Source: Pseudomonas sp. CFBP13508 (GTDB taxonomy: Bacteria > Pseudomonadota > Gammaproteobacteria > Pseudomonadales > Pseudomonadaceae). From it: a stretch of DNA of 64,000 nucleotides. Below, piece after piece: positions 1 through 8,733 of the stretch. Positions within the stretch are counted from its first letter, which is position 1, and every line of letters begins with the position of its first letter. Made by a program: the position numbers and the translations under genes. The stretch lies in NCBI RefSeq assembly GCF_005233515.1, contig NZ_QFZZ01000001.1:153320-217319 (forward strand), in the 5' to 3' direction. Under the pieces are notes generated by a model. It ran no database searches, had not been told where the DNA came from, and was given only the letters and a program-made list of their open reading frames with translations.

Positions 1-332
1 TGGGCTCGGCCACTCGAACGGTGTACTGAAGTCGCTTGTTATGTATGAACATTCAAATTTTCCTCAGACCAGGCTATCGCGCCTCGACCCTTGTGGGCGT
101 TGGCGCATGCATAGTTGTGAGGAGGGCGCGCAGCAGAAATTTCGTTTTTTGCCGAGTGGCAGGACAGGCGGCAGAGGGCGGAAAGTTCCGTAAACAGGAC
201 GGTTGGCTTAGCCACGTACCTCGACCAATGTGGGAGCGAGCCTGCTCGCGAATGCGGTACGTCAGCCACCGATTTGGCGGCTGATCCAGCGCTTTCGCGA
301 GCAGGCTCGCTCCCACCTTGGTTCGTTTGCAA
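1..332. other. Left-edge intergenic stretch
   Basis: No gene is supported here. Several short frames are open on both strands, but none has a convincing ribosome site or recognisable product, and one just reads through the REP sequences. The first 48 bases are open in frame 1 up to a TGA and could be the tail of a gene entering from outside; that is too little to call. The only recognisable element is the REP pair near the right side. Confidence 0.6.
230..316. repeat. REPIN: two inverted REP elements
   Basis: The unit GTGGGAGCGAGCCTGCTCGC begins at 230 and its reverse complement ends at 316, with about 40 bases between them. This is the head-to-head REP doublet (REPIN) typical of fluorescent pseudomonads, mobilised in trans by RAYT (TnpA-REP) transposases. 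No RAYT gene is seen in this window. Confidence 0.9.
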
Positions 333-1871
333 TCAAGCGATTTTAAGCGCCCTCAGCACAGGCAGCGTTTGCTCGGCAAACACCTGCGCCTGTGCGGTCA
401 GCGCGGCGATATTGGCTTCAGCGGTGAGCAGCGGCTGGCCATTGTCGACCAGCACTTCACCTTGTTCGCTGATCACCCCCCACGCCAGTTGCGCCCATTC
501 GGCCGGCTGCTGTTTGCCCTGTTTGATCGAGATCAGGAACAACTGCTGGAAGCGGCTGACCGTCACGCCACCACCGGTGACCGGGCTGGCCAAGGTCTGG
601 ATGTTGGCGCCGTACAGTGAGCGTTTGCACAGTTGCAGATTGAGCGCGGCGCAGCGACCGCTGACCTGCGACTCGGCGGCCTCGCTCTGGCACGGAGCGA
701 CAGCGCCCATACCGATCAGCACGGCCAGGGCTTGTTCGAGGTCGTCGTAAGCCATTGCAGTCTCGGAGAGCAATTGGCGCATTGATTTGGCCGCATAGTT
801 CTGCGCCGCCAAGGCATCGAGCACCGGGCCGTAGATTTCCGCTTGCAGGGTCGCTTCGCCGGCAGGACCGGTGACCGAACCCGCGACAGTTTCCCAGGGT
901 TGCAGCAACGCGAAACGGCTGTGCAGCATTCTCGCCCGGCGTTCGGCAGCGGACAGGCGCGTCGCGCCACGCACGTACAGGTCGCGGCGGAAGTGCTGGT
1001 TGACGAAGTAGTCCCGTGCTTGCTCGCGCATGATCGGGTGTTCGATGGTTTCCAGGAAGTCCATGCCTTCGGCGCTCAGGTTGAGCGGGTCGACCGAGTC
1101 CAGCGGCACTGCCGTGGTGGCGTAGTCAAGCTTGGCCGGGGCCAACGCGTCGACCATGTCGGCGAAGTACATGCAGTTCCAGTCGCGGTTGAAATATTCG
1201 TGGGCGACGTAGTGACGATCCTGGCCCTTGATGCTCTGTAGCCGCGCGCCCAGGCTCGGCGCCGCCGCGGCATACTTCGGATTGGCCGCGAGCAACGCTT
1301 CGGAAAACTCCAGTGCGGCGTCGATGCGCTCATCGGAGCGCGCCGAGGCGTTGGCGAAACGGTCATGCAGGCTGAACAGATTGCGCAGCGGCGCCGACGG
1401 CGACCAGCCGGGGAAGCAGTTGTAGCTGACGTAGAGCATGCCGCCCGGTTTCAGGTGGCGGCGGGCGAATTCGACGATCAGCTTCTGGTTGTCGCGGCTG
1501 ACCCAGGTCCAGATACCGTGCAGGCTGATGCTGTCGAACTGCGGCAGATCGTTGCGTGCGAGCAGTTGTTCGAAGCTGTCGTCATACAGACGCGCGCCAT
1601 TGTTGGCGGCAGTCGCGAGGTCGATGGCATGGGCCGCCATACCCGGGTGAAAGTCCGTACCGACAAACGAACCCGGGTTGGCGGTGGCGTGGATGTTGAT
1701 CGACACGCCCTGACCGAAGCCCAGTTCGCAGTGCACGCCGTCGTTGCTTTCCAGCGTGGCGAACCCGCGCAACAACAGGCAGTAACGCAGGAACACCGGA
1801 TTGATCTCCCGGCTATAGCTGTAGGTGTAGCCTTCGTCGGTGAAATAACCTTCGTTCCAGGCGTTGCTCAT
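333..1871 (-). CDS. Class I SAM-dependent methyltransferase with methyltransferase regulatory domain
   Basis: 512 residues starting MSNAWNEGYF. The Rossmann SAM-binding motif I reads ELGFGQG at about residues 49-55, with the acidic second-strand region GTDFHP at 71-76. The middle (about 230-320) fits the methyltransferase regulatory domain (MethyTransf_Reg) that follows the catalytic domain in this family, and the C-terminal part is a family-specific all-alpha-looking region. No signal peptide or membrane segment is visible, so it should be cytosolic. The substrate cannot be read from sequence; relatives occur near surface-polysaccharide or secretion genes, but here the neighbours are unrelated. 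It appears monocistronic, between two REPINs. Confidence 0.85.
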   Translation of the reverse strand: MSNAWNEGYFTDEGYTYSYSREINPVFLRYCLLLRGFATLESNDGVHCELGFGQGVSINIHATANPGSFVGTDFHPGMAAHAIDLATAANNGARLYDDSFEQLLARNDLPQFDSISLHGIWTWVSRDNQKLIVEFARRHLKPGGMLYVSYNCFPGWSPSAPLRNLFSLHDRFANASARSDERIDAALEFSEALLAANPKYAAAAPSLGARLQSIKGQDRHYVAHEYFNRDWNCMYFADMVDALAPAKLDYATTAVPLDSVDPLNLSAEGMDFLETIEHPIMREQARDYFVNQHFRRDLYVRGATRLSAAERRARMLHSRFALLQPWETVAGSVTGPAGEATLQAEIYGPVLDALAAQNYAAKSMRQLLSETAMAYDDLEQALAVLIGMGAVAPCQSEAAESQVSGRCAALNLQLCKRSLYGANIQTLASPVTGGGVTVSRFQQLFLISIKQGKQQPAEWAQLAWGVISEQGEVLVDNGQPLLTAEANIAALTAQAQVFAEQTLPVLRALKIA

Positions 1872-1966
1872 GGGTACAGCCTCTTGTTCTTGAAAGTGAT
1901 GGCAGTCTTATAAGGGGTTGTGATTGCGCGCGACAAATTGAAAAAACGGATACTTCCCCAAACCCT

Positions 1967-2053
1967 GTGGGAGCGAGCCTGCTCGCGAAAGCTTTTTTTC
2001 AGCTTGAATATAATCGGCTGACACGCCGCTTTCATGAGCAGGCTCGCTGCCAC
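1967..2053. repeat. REPIN in the 1872-2209 intergenic gap
   Basis: A REP unit starting GTGGGAGCGAGCC at 1967 faces an imperfect inverted REP ending at 2053 (TGAGCAGGCTCGCTGCCAC, with two substitutions). Apart from this the 338-base gap between the divergent methyltransferase and phosphatase genes shows nothing I can assign beyond room for two promoters. Confidence 0.85.
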
Positions 2054-2209
2054 AGGGATCTTCAACACATTCAAGCAGGATTGATGGACCAATCACGCAC
2101 CCCACGGCCCATTCGCGCAGGCATTTTGTCGCCTGCCGAAACTGTCATATTCCATCTCACTCGCCTGCCCATAGTGACCAGCCCAACGCTGATTTCATGA
2201 GGCTGCACT

Positions 2210-4129
2210 GTGTTCCAACGTCTTCTGTGTTCGCTGTCCGTTCTGAGCCTGTCCATCGGCGCTGCCCACGCGGCCGAGCCTGTCGCCCTCGACACGCCGC
2301 GCTTGTCCGGCATCGACAACTTCCGCGACATCGCCGGCACCACTACCGCGTATTCCACCGCCCACGACGGCACTATGCGCAGCGGCGTGTTCTACCGCTC
2401 CAACGCATTGACGCCGTCGGCGGCGGATCTGGCGACGCTCAATGGCCTCGGCATCAAAGTCATCTACGACCTGCGCACTCCCGGTGAAATTGCCGCCACG
2501 CCCGACACGATGATCACGGGCGCGGCCTATCGCAACATCGACATCATCGGCAGCACCACCTCGGGCTCGAACATCACCAACATCTCGTTCCACAGCGCCG
2601 CCGAAGCCGTGGCGATGATGGAAGAAACCAACCGCGCTTTCGTCAGCGATGCCGGCATGCGCGGGCAGTTCGGCCAGTTGTTCAATGAGCTGGCCAGTGT
2701 CGACGCCGCGCAGTTGTTCCACTGCACCGCCGGCAAGGACCGCACTGGCTGGACCGCCGCCGTGTTGCAGAGCATCGCCGGCGTCGATGAGGCGACGATC
2801 ATGGCCAACTACCTGGCGACCAACGACTACACCGCCGCCCGCGTCGCTGCGACCCTCAAAGCACTGCCGCCGAGCATGGCCGCCGTCTACGAGCCGCTGC
2901 TCGGGGTGCAGGCCAGTTACTTGCAGGCCGGTCTCGACCAAGTCGCCGCCGAGTACGGCAGCATGGACAACTACCTCAAGCAGGGCCTCGGTCTGTCCCA
3001 GGAAACCATTTACGTACTGCGCGGCAAACTCGTCGAGTACAACAGCTTGCCGGGCCAGGCCGGGCTGGTCGGCAACGCCGCTGCTGGTGCCGAGTTGCTG
3101 CGGCAGTTGCAGAACTCCGAGCTGTCCGGCACCTACAGCGCTTACAACTACTACCTGCAATCGGCGATCGACGCCGGCACTCTGGGCGGTGTCGAATCTC
3201 AAGTCGGCGGTCAGGTCCACGCTGATGCGGCCAGCTACCTGCTGCGGCAGAACGCGATGATCGAACAAGCCGCCGCACCGTTCGCCAGCGGCAGCGATTT
3301 GAAGGTCGGCCAATACCGCCTGTGGAGCACCGCGCTTGCCGGCTACCTCGGCACGGACGGCTCGGCCCATGCCGAGAGCAGCAACGAACACAGCCAGGGC
3401 CTGATGCTCGGCATCACCCAGCGCTTCAGCGAACAACTCAGTGCGCGCGCCGGTTTCGGCTACAGCAAGGGCAGCGTCGGCGGGGCGAGTGGCGAGGCTG
3501 ATACTGATTTCACCTTTCTCAACCTCGGTGCGCGTTACGGCCTCAACAGTCTCGAGCGCGGCATGTTTGTCGACGCCAGCGCCAGCGCCGGTTACGTCGA
3601 CTACGACAGCAAACGCGAGCTTGATGGTGGCCTCGGCACAGCCAAAGGTGACACCCACGGCAATCTCACCGGCGCGACCTTGGCGCTGGGTTATCGCGCA
3701 CCGCTCAGCGGAGTGATTGTCGAACCGAGCCTGGGCTTTCGCGTCAGTCATCTCGACTTGCAAGGTTTCAAAGAGAAGGGCAGTGAACTGGCGCTCGACG
3801 TCGACGGCATCAAGCAAACCCGCCGCAGCGCGGTGGCCAATCTCGACGTGTCATTTGCCCCGGTGACGATGGGTGCGTGGCAGTTGGTCCCGGGTGTTCG
3901 CGTGGGCTATGAACGTGCGCTCGGCAATCAGCAAGTCGACAGCGAAGGCCAGCTGCTGGGGCTGGATATCGAGCAGCGCGCGGCGTTCGACAACCGCGAC
4001 CAGTTCAGCGGCGGCGTTAATCTGATGGCCAACCTCGGCGCACTGAGTGTAGGCGCTGAGGTCGGGGCCAACGGTGGCGGTGACAGCCATGGTTTCAATG
4101 GCGGACTCAAGGCCAGTTACGCGTTTTGA
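2210..4129 (+). CDS. Secreted tyrosine phosphatase fused to an autotransporter beta-barrel
   Basis: 639 residues from a GTG start. Residues 1-22 form a Sec signal peptide (cleavage likely after AHA). Residues about 24-290 match the bacterial tyrosine/phosphoinositide phosphatase family (Y_phosphatase3): DNFRDIAG near the N-terminus and the CX5R P-loop HCTAGKDRTG, with catalytic Cys172 and Arg178. From about residue 365 to the end the protein is a beta-barrel of alternating amphipathic strands (LMLGITQRFSE, LSARAGFGYSKG) ending in the aromatic ASYAF signature of type V autotransporters. The predicted role is a phosphatase delivered to or through the outer membrane. The fusion is one uninterrupted frame. 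Substrate unknown: host phosphotyrosine, phosphoinositide or a surface phosphate ester are possibilities. Transcription ends at a strong hairpin shared with the opposing channel gene. Confidence 0.9.
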   Translation: MFQRLLCSLSVLSLSIGAAHAAEPVALDTPRLSGIDNFRDIAGTTTAYSTAHDGTMRSGVFYRSNALTPSAADLATLNGLGIKVIYDLRTPGEIAATPDTMITGAAYRNIDIIGSTTSGSNITNISFHSAAEAVAMMEETNRAFVSDAGMRGQFGQLFNELASVDAAQLFHCTAGKDRTGWTAAVLQSIAGVDEATIMANYLATNDYTAARVAATLKALPPSMAAVYEPLLGVQASYLQAGLDQVAAEYGSMDNYLKQGLGLSQETIYVLRGKLVEYNSLPGQAGLVGNAAAGAELLRQLQNSELSGTYSAYNYYLQSAIDAGTLGGVESQVGGQVHADAASYLLRQNAMIEQAAAPFASGSDLKVGQYRLWSTALAGYLGTDGSAHAESSNEHSQGLMLGITQRFSEQLSARAGFGYSKGSVGGASGEADTDFTFLNLGARYGLNSLERGMFVDASASAGYVDYDSKRELDGGLGTAKGDTHGNLTGATLALGYRAPLSGVIVEPSLGFRVSHLDLQGFKEKGSELALDVDGIKQTRRSAVANLDVSFAPVTMGAWQLVPGVRVGYERALGNQQVDSEGQLLGLDIEQRAAFDNRDQFSGGVNLMANLGALSVGAEVGANGGGDSHGFNGGLKASYAF

Positions 4130-4136
4130 ACACAGC

Positions 4137-4159
4137 GAGCCCGGCAAATTGCCGGGCTC
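4137..4159. terminator. Bidirectional terminator hairpin
   Basis: A perfect 9-bp stem (GAGCCCGGC, loop AAATT, then its complement) sits between the convergent phosphatase and channel genes. It overlaps neither coding region, so it can serve both. The T-run is poor on either side. Confidence 0.75.
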
Positions 4160-4165
4160 TTGCGC

Positions 4166-5293
4166 TCAAGCATGCTGCGCACGCGAAGGTTGCTGTGTGC
4201 GTGCTGGCTGCGCGCTGGGTTCGGGCAGGGAGGCGACATGCACGGTGCGCGCCGGGAAGGCGAACGTCGCGTCCAGCTCGGCCACCGCTTCCATGATTGC
4301 CAGGTTGATGCGTTGCTGCACGTCCATGTAGACGTTGTAGCTGGCGTCCAGAACGATATATACCGTCTCGAATTCCAGCGCGCTCTCACCAAAACTGCGG
4401 AAATGGCAACGGTCGAAGCGTGCCTGTTTTTCGTTCTTGATGATGTTCTCAACGCGTTGAGTGATCTGGCGGATCTGTTCGCTGGTGCACTCGTAAGTCA
4501 GACGAAACTCGAACACCACTCGACGTTCCTGCAAGCGTTTGTAGTTCTGAATGGTGCTGCCGATCATGTCGGCGTTGGCCATGACAATCTGCTCACCGCC
4601 CAGACTGCGGATGCGCGTGGTCTTCAGGCCGACGTGCTCGACCGTACCGGCCAGCGTGCCGACGACGATGAAATCGCCCACCTCAAACGGCTTGTCCACG
4701 GCAATCGACAGCGAGGCGAACACGTCGCCGAGAATGTTCTGCACCGCCAGCGCCACCGCGATACCGCCGACACCGAGGCTGGCGACGAATGCAGTGATGT
4801 TGACGCCCAGGTTCGACAGCATCGCCAGCAGTATCACCGCCCACAGCAACACCTTGACGCCCCACAGGCTCAGGGTCGCCAGGGCGCTCGCCTGAAAAGT
4901 GCCGGTCGCGTTATGCCGCGAGAAATACCGATGCAACCCCAGCGCCAGCGCGCGGTTGGTCCACAGGCCGACCTGCAACGCCGCCACCACGAACCATAAA
5001 CTGCTGACCCGCCCGAGCCAGCGCTCCGGCAAATCCAGCAAGCCGATGCCGACCAGAATCGATGCCAACAGCAGCAACGTGGTGCTGGTCGCCGCCAGCA
5101 CTTCGCTGGCCATGTAGGTCAGATGCCCATTGCCGGCGCTGGCCCGCGCCTGCACCTTGCGGAACACGAAACGGATCGCCGTGGTGGTCAGCAGATAACT
5201 GAGTGTCGCTGCGAGGAACGCCAGCACCCAGTTCGCCAGTGGAATTCCTAAAATCGTGTGAGCTGTGAAAAAGCCGATGAAATCCTCGGTCAT
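4166..5293 (-). CDS. MscS-family mechanosensitive ion channel
   Basis: 375 residues. The N-terminal half has about five hydrophobic helices. The pore-lining helix and following beta domain are visible as ASLGVGGIAVALAVQNILGD then VDKPFEVGDFI, the hallmark of the MscS family (Gly/Ala-rich TM3, then GDxI). The C-terminal cytoplasmic alpha/beta domain follows, with a short Pro/Gln-rich tail. Its role is release of osmolytes under hypo-osmotic shock in the inner membrane. The length is slightly above that of minimal MscS because of extra N-terminal helices. It ends right at the bidirectional hairpin and appears monocistronic. Confidence 0.9.
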   Translation of the reverse strand: MTEDFIGFFTAHTILGIPLANWVLAFLAATLSYLLTTTAIRFVFRKVQARASAGNGHLTYMASEVLAATSTTLLLLASILVGIGLLDLPERWLGRVSSLWFVVAALQVGLWTNRALALGLHRYFSRHNATGTFQASALATLSLWGVKVLLWAVILLAMLSNLGVNITAFVASLGVGGIAVALAVQNILGDVFASLSIAVDKPFEVGDFIVVGTLAGTVEHVGLKTTRIRSLGGEQIVMANADMIGSTIQNYKRLQERRVVFEFRLTYECTSEQIRQITQRVENIIKNEKQARFDRCHFRSFGESALEFETVYIVLDASYNVYMDVQQRINLAIMEAVAELDATFAFPARTVHVASLPEPSAQPARTQQPSRAQHA

Positions 5294-5386
5294 GGAAACC
5301 CCCTTTTCGCCAAGTGACCTGTCTGGGGTTAGTCGCCCTGAGATTCCTGCTGTTCAATCAAATGCAGGTTTCGCCGGACCGAATGG

Positions 5387-6370
5387 TCACCGCCTGGCCT
5401 TCAACTCCGCTGGGCTTACGCCGTAAGCGCTTTGAAAATACTGACAAAAGCGCCCGACATTGCTGAAGCCAAAACGCAACGCCACCTCCGTCACGGAGCT
5501 TGCATGCCCGCGCACCAACGCCTCATACGCCCGCTGCAAACGCACCTGCCGCTGATACGCCACGATCGACATCCCGACAAAACGTCGAAAGCCTTCCTGC
5601 AAGGCGCGCTGGCTGACATGGCTCAACCGCGCCAGATCCACGCCACTGGCCAACTGCTGCGGATGCGCCTGAATAAATTCCATCGCCACCTTCACATGAC
5701 GCGGCGCCACACACGGCGCCGGCCCCCGTAATGCCTCGGTGAAATTGTGCGGCCACGCCTCCAGCACCGCATCGATCAACATCTCGCGCAACCGTGACGG
5801 CATCAACGTTCCGCTGTTGATCAAGGCATCGAACTCAGTGCCCGTGGCCAGATCGATCAACGCCTTGAGGCCCTGAAAGGCTGGCGCATTCAGATCCACA
5901 CTCGGCTCAAACACGATCTTCTGCACGACCGGTTTCTCCAGCAGCGCCGACAACCGCTCGGTGAGCTGAAGACGATCGATCGAAATGCCGTGATGGGCGT
6001 GATCATCAATAAAGCGCATCGAACGGATATCCGCTTTGTCGATCGCCAGACCGATGTGCGCCATGCCAATGGATTCAGTGACGTGGTTGAAAACGATCTT
6101 GCCGGCGGTGGGGATGACGAAAGTGATTTCGTTCTGCGGGTCGGGGAGGGCGACGCTGAAGTCGCCGTGGTAATGCATACGCCGAAAACTCACCCCGTCG
6201 TGCCGCCCGTAGACACCGCCGATGATGATGTTGGAGGGCGGCGGCGGAGTATCGGCGTAGCGGTTGCCGAAGAGCCTGGAGAACAGGGCGCCGAAGTCGG
6301 AAGAGGTGAGGTTGTCGGAGCGCAGGATGATCTTTTGGCGGGGTGGGGATGCAATTGCGATGGGCGGCAT
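5387..6370 (-). CDS. AraC-family transcriptional regulator
   Basis: 327 residues. The C-terminal 100 residues are a double helix-turn-helix of the AraC/XylS type (LASGVDLARLSHVSQRALQEGFRRFVGMS, then VTEVALRFGFSNVGRFCQYFQSAYGVSPAEL). The N-terminal 200 residues are a ligand-binding region of the AraC_binding_2 kind. It is separated by 93 bases from the channel gene, so it may share a transcript, but no functional link is evident. The target genes cannot be inferred; the effector is probably a small aromatic or amine molecule as in related regulators, which is only a family-level guess. Confidence 0.88.
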   Translation of the reverse strand: MPPIAIASPPRQKIILRSDNLTSSDFGALFSRLFGNRYADTPPPPSNIIIGGVYGRHDGVSFRRMHYHGDFSVALPDPQNEITFVIPTAGKIVFNHVTESIGMAHIGLAIDKADIRSMRFIDDHAHHGISIDRLQLTERLSALLEKPVVQKIVFEPSVDLNAPAFQGLKALIDLATGTEFDALINSGTLMPSRLREMLIDAVLEAWPHNFTEALRGPAPCVAPRHVKVAMEFIQAHPQQLASGVDLARLSHVSQRALQEGFRRFVGMSIVAYQRQVRLQRAYEALVRGHASSVTEVALRFGFSNVGRFCQYFQSAYGVSPAELKARR

Positions 6371-6600
6371 TTTGGAATGCGGGCTCTTGGGTCAACGGTC
6401 GAGATCGGACGAGCGTAGGAGGTGGGTGTGACGGTTCAGTGACAAGGCTGGAACCGTGGACTGCTTTCAAGCAAAAGCAGACAGCCGATTAATCGCACTT
6501 GCATATTCCCGGCAGACAGATCACCACCACCGAACATACTCGGGAAGGTACACATTCCAACGGCAGCTTCTGGCCGAAAAATAGATTCGAATATCTGGTG

Positions 6601-7212
6601 TCATTCGTAAGCAAACTGATCAATCAACCCCAGACGAGGAACACGTGTGTGGGGCCGCAACAAAGCGCCAGGAGCAATCACGGCGTTTGCGCCAATCTTG
6701 CAGCCGTCACCCACCAGCGCTCCGAATTTGCTGACGCCTGTTTCGATTACCTGATTTTCGTGGCGGATCTTGATATCGGCTCCGTCCAGTTCGTTACGGT
6801 AGTTGGCGATGATCGCGCCGGCTTCAATATTTACCGCTTCGCCAATCAATGAGTCGCCGACGAAGTTGAAGTGGGCAAGCTTGCTGCCATCGAGCATGAA
6901 GGTACTTTTCAGCTCGCAGCTCGGGCCAACGATGCAGTTTTTGCCGAGGTATACACCTCCCCGTAGATAAGCCCCCGCCGCAACGAAGCAGCCTTCGCCG
7001 ATGATGATTGCGCCTTTGAGAACGGCGCCTTGCTCAACGATGGCGGTTTCATGAATCGCACAATAGTCGTGGCGCCGGTATCCCGGGCCGAGCGTTTCAA
7101 GCAATTCCAGAATCCGGCTCTCGCAATCCTGGGTCACCGTCCAAGGAGCAGTCGAGTCCACGCCCAGTAATGGCCATTGAGCGATGTAATCTTCGATTTT
7201 TGGCGATTTCAT
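6601..7212 (-). CDS. Left-handed beta-helix (hexapeptide repeat) acyl/nucleotidyl transferase-like protein
   Basis: 203 residues. I start at MKSPKIEDYI (7212), because GGAAG lies about 7 bases upstream; the open frame runs further upstream to 7335 without ribosome-site support. From about residue 60 the chain has imperfect hexapeptide repeats (VEQGAVLKGAIIIGEG, VYLGKNCIVGPS, GALVGDGCKIGANAVIAPGA), the left-handed beta-helix of the LpxA/GlmU C-terminal superfamily. There is no pyrophosphorylase domain, so it resembles the C-terminal half of GlmU-type enzymes standing alone. It probably transfers an acyl group to, or binds, a sugar nucleotide; substrate unknown. It is divergent from a small hypothetical gene. 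Confidence 0.8.
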   Translation of the reverse strand: MKSPKIEDYIAQWPLLGVDSTAPWTVTQDCESRILELLETLGPGYRRHDYCAIHETAIVEQGAVLKGAIIIGEGCFVAAGAYLRGGVYLGKNCIVGPSCELKSTFMLDGSKLAHFNFVGDSLIGEAVNIEAGAIIANYRNELDGADIKIRHENQVIETGVSKFGALVGDGCKIGANAVIAPGALLRPHTRVPRLGLIDQFAYE

Positions 7213-7322
7213 AAGAATCTTCCGAACAAGTGAGAGTGGGGCGTGGGTGGACTGTCGACGACTTGAACGACTCGCTATGCCTGCCAGTCGTACCTGTACA
7301 AGCATTTTCAAGGTACGGCGCA

Positions 7323-7622
7323 ATGGATAAGACAATCACCGTGGATCAACTGGCAACCACTGATCTTGGATCAATCAACGAGATATGGCTCGGCGGGACC
7401 CATACCCAGTTATGCCTATGGCGTGCTGAACAAGTCTTTACCCACGAAATGCTCAGCGAGGGGACGCATGATCAGAATGTTCGACGCCTGTGCTTGCAGT
7501 TGGTTGACCCTGACGATCGAGAGGCAGTGGCACGTGTTGAGGCGGTAGCGCGCGAACGACTCGAAGAAATGGGCAAGCAGGGCGAGTTTTACCCGGCCGA
7601 GGCGGCGGACACTCGTCAATAG
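7323..7622 (+). CDS. Small hypothetical protein
   Basis: 99 residues beginning MDKTITVDQL. AAGG lies about 11-14 bases upstream of this ATG; an earlier start at 7230 would overlap the opposite gene and has no good ribosome site. The sequence is acidic, soluble and helix-rich at the C-terminus (REAVARVEAVARERLEEM). No family recognised. Coding is plausible from composition and from the hairpin placed right behind it, but a function cannot be offered. Confidence 0.55.
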   Translation: MDKTITVDQLATTDLGSINEIWLGGTHTQLCLWRAEQVFTHEMLSEGTHDQNVRRLCLQLVDPDDREAVARVEAVARERLEEMGKQGEFYPAEAADTRQ

Positions 7623-7639
7623 CCGCTGCGCATCTGATG

Positions 7640-7664
7640 AAAAGCGCTGCTGCTAAGGCAGCGC
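7640..7664 (-). terminator. Rho-independent terminator for the bestrophin-like gene
   Basis: Read on the minus strand, GGCGCTGC, a seven-base loop and GCAGCGC are followed by TTTTC, directly after the stop of the gene ending at 7666. It may also stop the opposing small gene. Confidence 0.7.
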
Positions 7665-7665
7665 C

Positions 7666-8568
7666 TCAAGCGGGCTCCTCAACCCTGCGCACATCCCCCA
7701 ACGAATCACGCTGCATCGACTGCAAATTCTTTTCGATGGTTTCGCACAGCGCTTCCATTTGAATCTGGTGTTCGCTGTGGCGAAACGGGCTTTGCAGGTC
7801 GGTGCCGATGCGCTCGATGGCCAGCAGCATGAACCCGACCACGGTCGACGCCAGCGGCGTGAACCAGCCGAGGGATTCGACCAGTCCTATCGGTACGATC
7901 AGGCAGAACAGCGAAATGAACAGCCGTGGAAAATACACGTAAGGGTAGGGCAGCGGGGTATTGGCGATCCGCTCCATGCCGCCTTGGCTGTTGGACAAGT
8001 CCACCAGCGTCGACTCAAGCCGCGCCAGACGAATACTGTCCAGATGCCCGGCCTTGTATTCGCGAGCGAGCAAAGTCGCCGAGCCGGTGAGGATATCGTT
8101 GGCAAAGTTATTGGTTGTGCCACTGCGGGCGAACTCTTCGGCGGGAATAAACGCCCGCACCTCGTCGGGACAAGGCTGGCCTTGCAGATGCGCGGCAAGG
8201 CAATTCACGTAAGCGACGTGGCGGCGCAACAGCGTCGATTTGACCGGGTTCACCTCGCCACCTGCGTCGTCCAGCAGCGTCAGCACCTGCCGGGCAAAGC
8301 TGCGGGAATTGTTGATCATCGACCCCCACAGCGTCCGCGCTTCCCACCAGCGGTTGTAAGCGCTGCTGTTGCGAAAACTGATCAACACGATCAACGCTGA
8401 ACCGAGCAAGGTCAGCGGCATCAACGGCAGATTCAGCTTGGCGTTGAGAAACAGCATGAAGTCGACGGTGACGGCGATGTCCCAGAGCAGCAACCAGAAC
8501 AAAGACCAGCCCACGTAGCCGAGGGTCTTGATGATCAGACGGTATTTTTTAACGATGGCAGCTTTCAA
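7666..8568 (-). CDS. Bestrophin-like (YneE/UPF0187) membrane channel
   Basis: 300 residues. The N-terminal region has two hydrophobic segments (about 15-37 and 44-65) followed by the family signature FRNSSAYNRWWEARTLWG. A second hydrophobic pair is at about 225-270 (LFISLFCLIVPIGLVESLGWF, interrupted by polar residues). This is the Bestrophin/RFP-TM family: homopentameric inner-membrane channels, sodium- or chloride-conducting in characterised bacterial members. Length is normal for the family. It is preceded by a 165-base gap and stands alone. Confidence 0.88.
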   Translation of the reverse strand: MKAAIVKKYRLIIKTLGYVGWSLFWLLLWDIAVTVDFMLFLNAKLNLPLMPLTLLGSALIVLISFRNSSAYNRWWEARTLWGSMINNSRSFARQVLTLLDDAGGEVNPVKSTLLRRHVAYVNCLAAHLQGQPCPDEVRAFIPAEEFARSGTTNNFANDILTGSATLLAREYKAGHLDSIRLARLESTLVDLSNSQGGMERIANTPLPYPYVYFPRLFISLFCLIVPIGLVESLGWFTPLASTVVGFMLLAIERIGTDLQSPFRHSEHQIQMEALCETIEKNLQSMQRDSLGDVRRVEEPA

Positions 8569-8733
8569 ACGGAAACCTCGTGGCGAGCAGTTTGCTTAAA
8601 CGCTTAAGCTCGGACGATGCCTGGCACCGGCAGTTCCCTGGTGGGGCGGTCAGCCGTCAGTCAGTCTGCAAAGAATCGCCCGTTGAATAGCTAATGCCCG
8701 CATGAAAAATCCTCGTCTCTCGATTGGACCGCG

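Noticed and set aside
36..332. Short overlapping frames at the left edge
   Set aside because: Three frames on both strands overlap the REPIN; they translate the repeat and have no start signals.
2195..3817. 540-residue open frame opposite the phosphatase-autotransporter gene
   Set aside because: It is an antisense frame kept open by GC-rich third positions; the plus-strand gene has signal peptide, active site and barrel.
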